From Aeromicrobium ginsengisoli (GTDB lineage: Bacteria; Actinomycetota; Actinomycetes; Propionibacteriales; Nocardioidaceae), in contig NZ_SDPQ02000001.1 in the NCBI RefSeq assembly GCF_004134905.2, forward strand, positions 930,001-994,000: DNA of 64,000 nucleotides, in the 5' to 3' direction. Below, one piece after another: positions 52,725-61,318 of the stretch; the stretch's first letter is position 1; each line of letters begins with the position of its first letter. Below the pieces are notes generated by a model. The model had not been told where the DNA came from. It saw only the letters and a program-made list of their open reading frames with translations, and ran no database searches. The translations under genes and the position numbers were made by a program.

Positions 52725-54403
52725 TCGCGGGTCAGCTTGCGGTAGGTCACGCTGTGCGGGCGGGCAGCCTCTTCGCCGAGGCGCTCGACCTTGTTGACCT
52801 CGTAGTCCGCGAAGTTGCCCTCGAACCAGAACCAGCGAGCCGGGGTCTCGGCGTTGCCCTCCCACGCCAGGATGTGGGTCGCGACGCGATCGAGGAACCA
52901 GCGATCGTGCGAGACCACGACGGCACAGCCGGGGAAGTCCAGCAGCGCGTCCTCGAGGGACTGCAAGGTCTCGACGTCCAGGTCGTTGGTCGGCTCATCG
53001 AGCAGCAGCAGGTTGCCGCCCATCTTGAGCGTGAGGGCCAGGTTGAGCCGGTTGCGCTCACCGCCTGACAGCACACCGACCTTCTTCTGCTGGTCGGGAC
53101 CCTTGAAGCCGAACGACGCGACATAGGCACGGCTCGGCACCTCGTAGTTGGCGACCTTGATGAAGTCGAGCTCACCGGACACGAGCTGCCAGATGTTGAG
53201 GTCGTTGTCAATGCCGCCGCGGCCCTGGTCGACGTAGGAGATCTTGACCGTCTGGCCGACCTCGAGGGAGCCCTCGTCGGGCTTCTCCTCCCCCACGATC
53301 ATGCGGAACAGCGTCGACTTGCCGACACCGTTGGGACCAACGACGCCGACGATGCCGGCGCGCGGCAGGTCGAACGTGAGGCCGTCGAACAGCTCACGGT
53401 CGCCGAAGCTCTTGTGCAGGTCCTTGGCGTTGAGCACGACGTCACCGAGGCGCGGACCGGCGGGGATGTTGATCTCCTCGAAGTCAAGCTTGCGCCCGCG
53501 CTCGGCCTCGGCAGCCATCTCCTCGTAGCGGCTCAGTCGCGCCTGGTTCTTGACCTGGCGTGCCTTGGCGTTGGACCGGACCCACTCGAGCTCCTTGGCG
53601 AGGATCTTGGCACGCTTGGCGTCCTTCTTGCCCTCGACCACGAGTCGAGCCTGCTTGGTCTCGAGGTAGGTCGAGTAGTTGCCCTCGTAGGGGTGCGTCT
53701 TGCCGCGGTCGAGCTCGAGGATCCACTCGGCGACGTTGTCGAGGAAGTAGCGGTCGTGGGTGATCGCCAGGACGGCGCCCGGGTAGGACGCGAGGTGCTG
53801 CTCGAGCCAGAGCACGCTCTCGGCGTCCAGGTGGTTGGTGGGCTCGTCGAGCAGCAGGAGGTCGGGCTGCTCGAGGAGCAGCTTGCACAGCGCGACACGG
53901 CGGCGCTCACCACCGGAGAGGTGGTCGACCAGCTCGTCAGGCGGAGGGCACCGCAGGGCGTCCATCGCCTGGGCCAGCCGGGAGTCGAGGTCCCAGGCGT
54001 TGGCGTGGTCGAGGTCGGTCTGCAGCTCACCCATCTCGGGCAGGAGCGTGTCGTAGTCGGCGTCGGGGTCGGCCAGCTCCTCGCTGATCTTGTTGAACCG
54101 GTCGATCTTGGCCTTGATCTCGCCGACGGCCTCCTCGACGTTCTCGAGCACCGTCTTGCCCTCGGTCAGCGGCGGCTCCTGCAGGAGGATGCCGACCGAC
54201 GCATCCGGGTCCTTGATCGCGTCGCCGTTGTCGGTCTGCACGATGCCGGCCATGATCTTGAACAGCGTCGACTTGCCGGTGCCGTTGGGCCCCACGACGC
54301 CGATCTTGGCACCGTGGAGGAACGACAGCGTGACGTCGTCGAGCACGACCTTCTCGCCGAGCTTCTTGCGGACGTTGCGGAGGGTGAAGACGTAATCGGC
54401 CAT
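52721..54403 (-). CDS. ettA: ABC-F protein, energy-dependent translational throttle EttA
   Basis: A 560-residue soluble protein with two ABC ATPase cassettes and no membrane part. Cassette 1 Walker A is GVVGPNGTGKSTLFKIMAG, with signature LSGGERRRVALCKLLLEQP and Walker B LLLLDEPTNHLDAES. Cassette 2 has VVGPNGVGKSTLFRMIVG and LSGGERNRLNLALTL with LLLLDEPTNDLDVET. The arm and linker between them fit EttA. It binds the ribosomal E site and gates elongation by ATP/ADP level. ATG at 54403 lies 7 nt after TAGGCT, so it is leaderless. Confidence 0.95.
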   Translation of the reverse strand: MADYVFTLRNVRKKLGEKVVLDDVTLSFLHGAKIGVVGPNGTGKSTLFKIMAGIVQTDNGDAIKDPDASVGILLQEPPLTEGKTVLENVEEAVGEIKAKIDRFNKISEELADPDADYDTLLPEMGELQTDLDHANAWDLDSRLAQAMDALRCPPPDELVDHLSGGERRRVALCKLLLEQPDLLLLDEPTNHLDAESVLWLEQHLASYPGAVLAITHDRYFLDNVAEWILELDRGKTHPYEGNYSTYLETKQARLVVEGKKDAKRAKILAKELEWVRSNAKARQVKNQARLSRYEEMAAEAERGRKLDFEEINIPAGPRLGDVVLNAKDLHKSFGDRELFDGLTFDLPRAGIVGVVGPNGVGKSTLFRMIVGEEKPDEGSLEVGQTVKISYVDQGRGGIDNDLNIWQLVSGELDFIKVANYEVPSRAYVASFGFKGPDQQKKVGVLSGGERNRLNLALTLKMGGNLLLLDEPTNDLDVETLQSLEDALLDFPGCAVVVSHDRWFLDRVATHILAWEGNAETPARWFWFEGNFADYEVNKVERLGEEAARPHSVTYRKLTRD

Positions 54404-54445
54404 ATGGGCAAGCCTATAGATCCGGGCCCAGCGGGACGAATCGGA

Positions 54446-54889
54446 TCACGCAGCCGGCGCCTCGGCCGGCTCGCCCTCGAGCGCAGCCAGAGCCGCGCCG
54501 GTGTCCTCGCGCACGGCAGCCGGGGGCTGACGGTCGACGCGCTGCAGCTTGGTGACACCCCACGTGAGGTCGTGACCGATCAGGGTGGCCTCGAGCACCG
54601 TGCTCTCGCGCGGCTCGCCGTCCTGTGTCGTCCACTTCTCGGTGCGCATCTTGCCGATCACGACGATCGGATCGCCGACCTCGAGCGAGTCGGCGACGTT
54701 CTGGGCCAGGTTGCGCCAGGCCTTGACCGAGATCCAGATCGTCTCGAGGTCGCGCCACGTGCGGGTCGCCTGGTCGAAGTAGCTGGGCGTCGACGCGACG
54801 CGAAACAGGACCCACGGCACGGTGCCCTCGCGCAGCTCGACCTTGGTGCCGACGCGGCCGTGGAACGTCATGGTGTTGTCGTTGGACAT
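54446..54889 (-). CDS. ssb: Single-stranded DNA-binding protein
   Basis: A 147-residue OB-fold protein (MTFHGRVGTKVELREGTVPWVLFRVASTPSYFD, in parts: TFHGRVGTKVELREG; WVLFRVASTPSYFD; IWISVKAWRNLAQNVADSL; DPIVVIGKMRTEKW). The C-terminus is Ala/Glu-rich (EGEPAEAPAA) and lacks the usual DDDIPF-type acidic tip, so this is probably the second SSB paralogue rather than the replication SSB. A strong AAGGAGAT precedes the ATG. Confidence 0.92.
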   Translation of the reverse strand: MSNDNTMTFHGRVGTKVELREGTVPWVLFRVASTPSYFDQATRTWRDLETIWISVKAWRNLAQNVADSLEVGDPIVVIGKMRTEKWTTQDGEPRESTVLEATLIGHDLTWGVTKLQRVDRQPPAAVREDTGAALAALEGEPAEAPAA

Positions 54890-54999
54890 GGAGATCTCCT
54901 TCGCGGTTGAGGAGCTCCAGACTCGCGTCCACCGGCGTGTGACGACAGCGCCGCCGTACGCCCTGTGGACCCACGACCGGCCACGGGCCGGCCTGTGGA

Positions 55000-56649
55000 T
55001 CAGCCGAGGGCGGCGAGGATGCCTGAGCGGTAGGCCGCGTAGGAGTCGAGCTCGGCCTGGATCGGCGCGATGACCCGCTCGGCGGTGACCCGGTCGATCG
55101 CGTCACGGAGCTGGTCATCCGCGCGCCGGGCCTTGCGACGACCGCCGATGCGCGACGCCAGGCTGGACAGCGCCGCGAGGACGAGGCCTGCGACCAGGGA
55201 CCCGCCTGCGACCACGGCGGCCATCGGCACGCCGCCAACCTTGCCGAGATCGGGCAGGTCGAACGACGCGAGCGGCTGGATGCCCTGCGCAGCGAGCCAG
55301 CCCAGACCACCCACCATCGCGACGAACAGCAAGAGCTGGAGCACCTGGACGATGCGCCACCAGACGGCGGGGCGGGCCACGCCGAGGCTGGTCTCGTGGA
55401 TCGCTCGGTCGAGGGCGTCGATGATGTCGTCGCCCGGCGGGTTGGAGGCGTCGCGGATCGCGTCGCGCCACGGCCGCTCGAGGCCGACCGATGCCTTCTC
55501 GGCGGCGTCACGGATCGCGAGCTCGGCATTGGCGCGCTGGACGTTGCCGGTCTCGGGAACCGCGACGCGTGCGAGGGCCGACATCGACAGGTCGTCGCCG
55601 AGTCCCAGCTCCTTGAGCGGGTCCTTGCGGAGACGGCCGAGCCAACGGGCCACCGGCCATCCGGTGCGCTGCGCGGCACGACGGCGGGTCGACAGGGACA
55701 CCGCGTCGACGATCTGAGGCACACCTGCGCACTCGACCAGGGCGTCGTCGAGCGCATCGCGGTCGGCCGGTGCCAGCCCAGGCGTCTGGCTCGTGCCGCC
55801 GACCTGGGCGATGACGCCGGCCGCGGCGGAGATGTCGGAGGCGAGCCTCGACCTCGCCGCGGACTTGGCACGGATGCGGCTCGCCATCTCGCGCTTGAGG
55901 TCCTCGATGCCGTCACCGCGGGTGGCGGACACGCCGATGACCGTGACGTCGGGCAGGCCTTCGTCGGCGAGGATGCGCTTGACGTCGGTGAGTGCGCGCT
56001 CACGCTGCTCGAACGGGATGCGGTCGATCTGGTTGAGCACGACGAGCGTCACATCGGCGTACGACGCCATGGGCTTGATGTAGCGGTCGTGGATCGCGGC
56101 GTCGGCGTACTTCTGTGGGTCGAGGACCCACACGAGCAGGTCGGCGTACTTGATCAGGCGATCCATCTCGAGGTGGTGCGACACCTCGGTCGAGTCGTGG
56201 TCGGGCAGGTCGAGCAGCACGAGTCCGTCGAGCTTGGTGTCCTCGGCGGAATGGTCGAGCATGCTCATGCGCGACACCTGGTGACGGGCCGGTATGCCCA
56301 TCCACTCCAGCAGCCCCTGCGCACCGTCAGGCCCCCAGGCGCAGGCCAGGGCCCACGAGGTCGTCGGGCGGCGCACGCCGACACCGGCGAGCTCGAGATC
56401 AGTCAGGGCGTTGAACAGCGAGGACTTGCCCGACCCGGTGGCGCCCGCGAGCGCGACGATCGTGTGGTCGCCGGACAGCTTGAGGCGCTCGGCGGCCCGG
56501 CCGGACAGCATCTCGGCAGGCGCGAGGATCTCGTCGTCAATGCGGCCGCGGCTCGCCTCGACCGCCTGGGTGAGACCGTCGAGCCGCTTCGCGACATCGT
56601 TTCGGCCGCCGCCGAACACTGCTTCGGCGGCGTCGCTCGGCGCTGTCAT
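55000..56649 (-). CDS. Dynamin-like/YfjP-type membrane GTPase, second of a pair
   Basis: 549 residues. GTPase domain near the N-terminus: P-loop VALAGATGSGKSSLFNAL, switch RRPTTSW, G3 LLDLPDHDSTEVSHH, G4 VVLNQIDRIPF and VIGVSATRGDGIEDL. The middle is helical. Two hydrophobic segments near the C-terminus (WWRIVQVLQLLLFVAMVGGLGWLAA in parts; VPMAAVVAGGSLVAGLVLAAL) anchor it in the membrane. Its ATG overlaps the stop of the first GTPase gene. Bacterial dynamin-like proteins often act as coupled pairs in membrane remodelling or cell division; this pair is probably similar. Confidence 0.87.
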   Translation of the reverse strand: MTAPSDAAEAVFGGGRNDVAKRLDGLTQAVEASRGRIDDEILAPAEMLSGRAAERLKLSGDHTIVALAGATGSGKSSLFNALTDLELAGVGVRRPTTSWALACAWGPDGAQGLLEWMGIPARHQVSRMSMLDHSAEDTKLDGLVLLDLPDHDSTEVSHHLEMDRLIKYADLLVWVLDPQKYADAAIHDRYIKPMASYADVTLVVLNQIDRIPFEQRERALTDVKRILADEGLPDVTVIGVSATRGDGIEDLKREMASRIRAKSAARSRLASDISAAAGVIAQVGGTSQTPGLAPADRDALDDALVECAGVPQIVDAVSLSTRRRAAQRTGWPVARWLGRLRKDPLKELGLGDDLSMSALARVAVPETGNVQRANAELAIRDAAEKASVGLERPWRDAIRDASNPPGDDIIDALDRAIHETSLGVARPAVWWRIVQVLQLLLFVAMVGGLGWLAAQGIQPLASFDLPDLGKVGGVPMAAVVAGGSLVAGLVLAALSSLASRIGGRRKARRADDQLRDAIDRVTAERVIAPIQAELDSYAAYRSGILAALG

Positions 56650-58361
56650 GAAGTCGTCTCTCCGTTCAGGAAGTCGGCATGTCGAGCGTATTCGGCCTGA
56701 CGGGCAGATTCACGGAGGACGGCCTGGTCCGCCTTGATGGTGTCGGGCGACTCGACGAGGTCGAGGAAACGCTGCATCTCACCTTCGAACAGCGCCGCGA
56801 CCCGTGACTCCAGGTCGGCCTGGGCGCGTGCGGCGAGGCTCGCGACGACCTCCTCGCCGAAGATCGCATCGAGGAGCTTGTGGCCGAGAGCGGCGGTGCC
56901 GCCGGCCTCCTTGCCCTCGCCGTTGCGCGAGAACATCACGATCATCAGCGCGACGCCGATGCCGTTGACGCCGAATGCGAGGAACCGTGCGGTCATGCGC
57001 TTGTCGGCGCCCTCGACGCGTACGAGCTCGAGCACGGCCTGGCGCCAGTCGTGGACCATGCGCTGGGCGCGGACCCGGAAGTCACGCGACGCGCGGTCGA
57101 TGCCGCGGTTGGCGTCGAGCAGCGTGCGACCGGCTGGGGTGTCCGCCCAGGCGCGAGACGCCACCTCGGCCGCAGCCTCGGCATGCTCGACCAGCAGCAT
57201 CTGCACGCCGGTCTCGATGGCCTCGACGACCTCGGTGGAGCGCGTACGTTTGCCGGTCACGCCGTCGACGAAACGGTCGCGGATGCGGGTGACCTTCTCC
57301 TCGACCGATCGCAGCAGCTCGCCGGTGCCGACGAACTCCTGCCAGCGCGCGAGCACCTCGCCCTTGAGCACCGTGCCGTCGCTGACCTGCACCGTGAAGG
57401 TCTCGAGCGCCTTGCGGTAGATCGTGTCGATGTCGCCGTGCATGACCTCGGACGCCGCGATCTGGGCGTCCATCGCGTCGGCGACGTCGTGGGTGCGCAG
57501 GACGACGTGGCGCACGGCGCCGTCGAGCGTACGGACCATGACCATCTTGCGGGCAGCTGGATCGGCGGCGAGCTCGTGCAGCCACACGACGATCGGCGAG
57601 ACCGCTTCGCGCGGCAGCAGGCCATCGGCATCGACACCCGACTCGGGCACCGTGAAGAGCGGTGAGTCCGACAAGCCGCGAGACGTCATCATGCGGGCGA
57701 GGTGGCCACGCACCTCGAGGACCGCGTCAGACGTCGTGCGGTCGAGGACCACGGCGACCGAGGTGCTGCGCTCGGCGGCCTGGCGCAGGTAGTCCCACGG
57801 CACCTGGTCGGCATAGCGCGCCGCCGAGGTGACGAAGAGCCACAGGTCGGCGGCGGCGAGAAGCTGGGCGGCGAGCTCGCGGTTGCCCTGGTCGATCGAG
57901 TCGACGTCGGGCGCGTCGAGGATCGCGAGTCCCCGTGGGATCTTGTCCGAGGACGCCAGCCGCAACGCATAAGTGTCATTGGTCGGCACGTCGGTGCGCG
58001 GCAGGTCCGGCAGGATGCGGTCGGGCAGGAACCACTCGGCGTCGTCCGGGTTGTGCACCAGCACCGGCGAGCGCGTGGTCGGCCGGAGAACGCCTGACTC
58101 GGTGACCCGCTCCCCCACCAGGGAGTTGACCAGCGTGGACTTGCCGGCACCGGTCGAGCCACCGACCACCGTCAACAATGGCGCATCGAGCTGGACGAGC
58201 CGCGGCAGGACGTAGTCGGACAGCTGGTCGGCGACCTTGGCCTGGGTGCGACGCGCCTCGTCGACGCCGTCGACCTCGAGGCGCAGCGAGATGTCGCGAA
58301 CGCTGGTCAGGAGCTTGCTCATCGCGCCAAGGAGCTCGGCCGAAGCGTGTTCGCTGGCCAC
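56646..58361 (-). CDS. Dynamin-family membrane GTPase, first of a pair
   Basis: 571 residues. P-loop TVVGGSTGAGKSTLVNSLVG, switch VLRPTTRSPVLVHNP, G3 LAILDAPDVDSIDQGNREL and VAVVLDRTTSDAVLEV as a G4-like strand. A long helical middle domain follows, with one hydrophobic segment near the C-terminus (FLAFGVNGIGVALMIVMFS). It is followed by a second GTPase gene in ATGA overlap. GTG at 58361 has AGGAG 7 nt upstream. The pair resembles actinobacterial two-gene dynamin-like loci, but sequence similarity to IniA or DynA cannot be measured here. Confidence 0.87.
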   Translation of the reverse strand: MASEHASAELLGAMSKLLTSVRDISLRLEVDGVDEARRTQAKVADQLSDYVLPRLVQLDAPLLTVVGGSTGAGKSTLVNSLVGERVTESGVLRPTTRSPVLVHNPDDAEWFLPDRILPDLPRTDVPTNDTYALRLASSDKIPRGLAILDAPDVDSIDQGNRELAAQLLAAADLWLFVTSAARYADQVPWDYLRQAAERSTSVAVVLDRTTSDAVLEVRGHLARMMTSRGLSDSPLFTVPESGVDADGLLPREAVSPIVVWLHELAADPAARKMVMVRTLDGAVRHVVLRTHDVADAMDAQIAASEVMHGDIDTIYRKALETFTVQVSDGTVLKGEVLARWQEFVGTGELLRSVEEKVTRIRDRFVDGVTGKRTRSTEVVEAIETGVQMLLVEHAEAAAEVASRAWADTPAGRTLLDANRGIDRASRDFRVRAQRMVHDWRQAVLELVRVEGADKRMTARFLAFGVNGIGVALMIVMFSRNGEGKEAGGTAALGHKLLDAIFGEEVVASLAARAQADLESRVAALFEGEMQRFLDLVESPDTIKADQAVLRESARQAEYARHADFLNGETTS

Positions 58362-58464
58362 TGGGTGCTCCTCTCGTCGACGGTGGTCTGTGCGCAATGC
58401 GGGTCTCTGCACAGATTAGTGGACGTGGGGGCACTTCGCCGCCACGCCTCGTGCTACGCAGGAG

Positions 58465-59649
58465 TCAGGAGTGACGGACGGTGCTTTGCAGAGCCGGCGG
58501 GAATCGCAACATCGGTCGCAGCTCGTACATCGCGTCGAGCAGGGCATACGTACGCTCGACGCCTCGCGGGATCTGTCGGCCGCTCATCAGGCCGTCGTGC
58601 AGGAACGCCATCTCGGTCGCGAGGCCCTGGTATCGCTTGACGACCTGCGCCGCGACCTTGCCGCCGTGACTCTTGGCATAGCGGCGCGCGGCCTTGCGAT
58701 AGCCGAAGCGCGAGAGGTAGGGGATCTCGGCGGGGTGGATCCAGCCGCGCTGCGCGACGTACGACAGCGAGCGCTCGAGGATGCGGACCTGCCGGGTGCG
58801 CACGATGATCGCGAGCACCGCCAGAGCGACGAGCACGACGCCCAGTGCGAGGTAGGCCAGGACGAACCCGACGCCACCGCCATAGCTCAACGAGCCGTTC
58901 CAGAGGCCGTGCAGGCCGGCGCTGACGATCAAGCCGAGCGTGCAGATCAGGACCTTCATGGTCTTGGACCGGCGAGCGGCGGCCAGCCCGACCGCGATGC
59001 CGAACGCGGACGTGAAGAGCGGGTGCGCGAACGGGCTGAAGAGCCCACGGACGACGAACGTCGCCGTGGCACCCTCGGCGCCGGCCACCTGGATGTCGGG
59101 CGAACCGAGATAGCTGCTGGCGTAGTAGCCGATGTTCTCGACGAACGCGAAGCCGATGCCGACGATGCCGGCGTAGATCAGGCCGTCGAGATATCCGTCG
59201 ATGACCCGGCGCGCCCGGGTGAACGTGAGGATGAGGAACAGGCACTTGGCGGGTTCCTCGACGACCGGCGCGATGAACGAGGCCATCTGCTTGTCACTGA
59301 GGTCCCAGATCTCCTGGATCGAGAGCTCGAGGGTGAGGGCGATCGTCACCGCGATGACGCCACCCCACACGAAGGCGGCGAACTTGTAGCGGCGCGGCTC
59401 GGGTTCGTAGCGATCGAGCCACCAGTAGACGAGCCAGAGGAGCGGCAGCGGGATGAGTGCGTAGCCGATCGACAGCGTGGAACCGGCCGCGTCGCCGTCA
59501 CTCCCCCGCCACGCGATCCATGCCGCGCCGAGAACCCCGGCGACCGCGACGACGACGAAGATGACGATCAAAGCCGTGCGGCCGCGCTGACGGATTGCCT
59601 CGGTGTACTTGGGCAGCGCGGCTGGAATCGCGGCGGCAGTCGCTTCTGT
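58465..59649 (-). CDS. PrsW-family intramembrane metalloprotease
   Basis: 394 residues with about eight hydrophobic helices. Family motifs: EE-x3-K in FIAPVVEEPAKCLFLILTF (~residue 130), GFAFVENIGYYAS, FSPFAHPLFTSAFGIAVG and SAGLHGLWNGSLSYGGG with the metal-binding His residues. A charged ~110-residue C-terminal tail follows. In Bacillus PrsW cleaves anti-sigma factor RsiW; no anti-sigma gene is adjacent here. GTG at 59649 lies 6 nt after TACGAT (leaderless), and an ATG at 59670 is an alternative. Confidence 0.9.
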   Translation of the reverse strand, partial: TEATAAAIPAALPKYTEAIRQRGRTALIVIFVVVAVAGVLGAAWIAWRGSDGDAAGSTLSIGYALIPLPLLWLVYWWLDRYEPEPRRYKFAAFVWGGVIAVTIALTLELSIQEIWDLSDKQMASFIAPVVEEPAKCLFLILTFTRARRVIDGYLDGLIYAGIVGIGFAFVENIGYYASSYLGSPDIQVAGAEGATATFVVRGLFSPFAHPLFTSAFGIAVGLAAARRSKTMKVLICTLGLIVSAGLHGLWNGSLSYGGGVGFVLAYLALGVVLVALAVLAIIVRTRQVRILERSLSYVAQRGWIHPAEIPYLSRFGYRKAARRYAKSHGGKVAAQVVKRYQGLATEMAFLHDGLMSGRQIPRGVERTYALLDAMYELRPMLRFPPALQSTVRHS

Positions 59650-59745
59650 CACCCGCAAATCGTAGGGCATGCCACGGGTCCGGCCGCCGGGTCCGCCTGC
59701 CCGATGACGTACGCCGATAGGCTTGGTCCGGGTTTCACGACCCGA

Positions 59746-59822
59746 GCGCCCGTAGCTCAGCCGGATAGAGCAAGAGCCTTCTAATCTCTAGGTCGCAGGT
59801 TCGAATCCTGCCGGGCGCGCCA
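59746..59822 (+). tRNA. tRNA-Arg (anticodon TCT), CCA encoded
   Basis: A 77-nt cloverleaf. Acceptor GCGCCCG/CGGGCGC, D-arm GCTC...GAGC, anticodon loop CTTCTAA (TCT), T-arm GCAGG-TTCGAAT-CCTGC, discriminator G and encoded CCA. The anticodon stem AGAGC/TCTCT has four pairs and a C-T mismatch at its loop end (31-39). TAGGCT at 59718-59723 may be its promoter -10. Confidence 0.94.
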
Positions 59823-59916
59823 ATCCTCCGTAAGGTCACTTACCGGCTCCCGGCGTTCAGGATTCGGGGAGGAGGGCGCCCAGCGCCCGACGGAGTCCTG
59901 CCGGGCGCGCCAATCC
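59806..59916 (+). repeat. 21-bp duplication of the tRNA-Arg 3' end, 90-bp offset
   Basis: The 21 bp TCCTGCCGGGCGCGCCAATC(C) at 59806-59826, covering the T-arm, acceptor end and CCA, recur perfectly at 59896-59916. The 69 bp between contain no gene. The spacing of 90 bp equals that at tRNA-Gly. Confidence 0.75.
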
Positions 59917-60002
59917 CGACTTCGGCTCCAGAGCGCTGACCCACCTCCGGGCGTATCGTCGGCGGTACGAATCGCAGGTCGGGGGACCAAGGCAGGGCTC
60001 CC

Positions 60003-60473
60003 ATGGATGTGCAGCTGGTGATCGACATCCACCGGCACCTCGACGCCCCACGGGACCGTGTCTTCCGCGCCTTCGTCGACGAGGACGAGCTCACCGCCTG
60101 GTTCGGGCCGTTCGCAGCCTTCGTCGTGCCCGGCACGCTGTCGATCGACCCCCGGGCCGGCGGCCACCGCAGGCTCACGATGGCCACCTTCAGCGGCTCG
60201 ATGAGCTGGTCGGTCGACACGACGTACACCGAGGTGGTCGAGAACGAGCGACTCGTCGGGAGCGAGCAGGTGACCGGCATCGCTGCGTTCGAGGGCGAAC
60301 CGCCGTTCACGGTCCGTCTCGAGTTCTTCGACGAGAAGGGCGGCACCCGGGTCGAGCTGCGCGCCGGACCATGCTCGCGCGACATGGAGGCCACGAGCCG
60401 CGACTTCTGGATGCAGTCGTTCAGCAAGCTCGACAGCCTGCTGGCCCGCACGACGGGTCCTGATCCGTACTAA
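60003..60473 (+). CDS. SRPBCC/AHSA1-domain protein
   Basis: 156 residues, an AHSA1-like START fold: IDIHRHLDAPRDRVFRAFVDEDELTAWFGP at the N-terminus (in parts: HRHLDAPRDRVFRAF; DELTAWFGP), DPRAGGHRRLTM and a C-terminal helix FWMQSFSKLDSLLA. Commonly paired with ArsR regulators, as here. Ligand unknown. ATG at 60003 with AGGG upstream. It precedes the ArsR operon by 44 bp. Confidence 0.85.
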   Translation: MDVQLVIDIHRHLDAPRDRVFRAFVDEDELTAWFGPFAAFVVPGTLSIDPRAGGHRRLTMATFSGSMSWSVDTTYTEVVENERLVGSEQVTGIAAFEGEPPFTVRLEFFDEKGGTRVELRAGPCSRDMEATSRDFWMQSFSKLDSLLARTTGPDPY

Positions 60474-60480
60474 ACTTTAT

Positions 60481-60501
60481 GGTTGTGCAACCGTACGGTT
60501 G
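60481..60501. promoter_or_regulatory. ArsR-type operator
   Basis: GGTTGTGCAACC (60481-60492) and CAACCGTACGGTTG (60488-60501) are overlapping inverted repeats just upstream of TAGGCT (60506-60511), which lies 6 nt before the arsR ATG. This suggests autorepression. Confidence 0.55.
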
Positions 60502-60517
60502 TCGATAGGCTCCCGGC

Positions 60518-60856
60518 ATGACCGTCATGGAGGAAGACCTCGACCTCGTGTTCGCAGCGCTCGCCGACTCGACCCGGCGCGCGATCCTGGCGCGGCTTGC
60601 CGAAGGTGAGGCCACCGTCAGCCAGCTCGCCGAACCCTTCGCGATGTCACAACAGGCAGTGTCCAAGCACCTGAAGGTCCTGGAACGCGCCCACCTGATC
60701 TCGCGGACCAAGGACGCCCAGTCCCGACCGTGCCGGCTCGACGCCGACCAGCTCGAGGATGCCGTCGGCTGGATCGAGCGCCACCGCAAGATCTGGGCCG
60801 ACCGGCACGACCGGTTGGCCGATCACCTCGCGGCCCTGCCCGAGGAGACGTCATGA
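60518..60856 (+). CDS. ArsR-family helix-turn-helix regulator
   Basis: 112 residues. The winged-helix core is ALADSTRRAILARLAEGE followed by TVSQLAEPFAMSQQAVSKHLKVLERA in parts (SQLAEPFAMSQQAVSKHL). It lacks the CxC metal site of arsenic sensors, so it belongs to the group that pairs with SRPBCC proteins. ATG at 60518, 6 nt after TAGGCT, suits leaderless translation; an ATG three codons later is possible. The stop overlaps the next gene (ATGA). Confidence 0.9.
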   Translation: MTVMEEDLDLVFAALADSTRRAILARLAEGEATVSQLAEPFAMSQQAVSKHLKVLERAHLISRTKDAQSRPCRLDADQLEDAVGWIERHRKIWADRHDRLADHLAALPEETS

Positions 60857-61302
60857 CCGAGACCGGCGAGATGAGGTTCAGTCGGGTGCACACGGCATCC
60901 CCCGAGCGCCTCTTCGACTGCATGACGACGCCTGAGCACCTCACTCACTTCTGGGGACCGGCCGGCACGACGACACCACTCGACGGCATCACGGTCGACC
61001 TGCGGCCCGGCGGCGCGTTCGAGACCACGATGGTCAACGACGCCGACGGCAGCGCATACACGATGAAGGCCGTGTACGCCGAGGTCAGCCGTCCGCACCG
61101 GCTGGTCTGGGTCGAAGCCGGAGTCGAGGGCGGCATGCGCACCGAGATCACCTTCATCGACCTGGGTGACGGCCGCACCGAGGCCGTGACGCACCAGACG
61201 AACGTGCCGCAGGCCTATCTCAGCGCCGAGGCACAGGCGGGATTCCGGACGAGTCTCACCCGGCTCGACACCTACCTCGCCTCGCTCGATCCCGAGCAGT
61301 GA
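60853..61302 (+). CDS. SRPBCC/AHSA1-domain protein, ArsR-coupled
   Basis: 149 residues. RVHTASPERLFDCMTTPEHLTHFWGP, in parts (SPERLFDCMTTPEHLTHFW), then DLRPGGAFETTM, MKAVYAEVSRPHRLVWVE and the C-terminal helix AGFRTSLTRLDTYLASL. Homologous in fold to the protein at 60003 and probably a paralogue. It is translationally coupled to arsR, and the two may form a small sensor-effector pair. Confidence 0.88.
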   Translation: MTETGEMRFSRVHTASPERLFDCMTTPEHLTHFWGPAGTTTPLDGITVDLRPGGAFETTMVNDADGSAYTMKAVYAEVSRPHRLVWVEAGVEGGMRTEITFIDLGDGRTEAVTHQTNVPQAYLSAEAQAGFRTSLTRLDTYLASLDPEQ

Positions 61303-61318
61303 CCGACAGGAGACCGAC

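Noticed and set aside
59836..59912. A second tRNA-Arg downstream of the first
   Set aside because: Only the T-arm/acceptor 3' part is repeated; the 5' acceptor and anticodon arms are absent.
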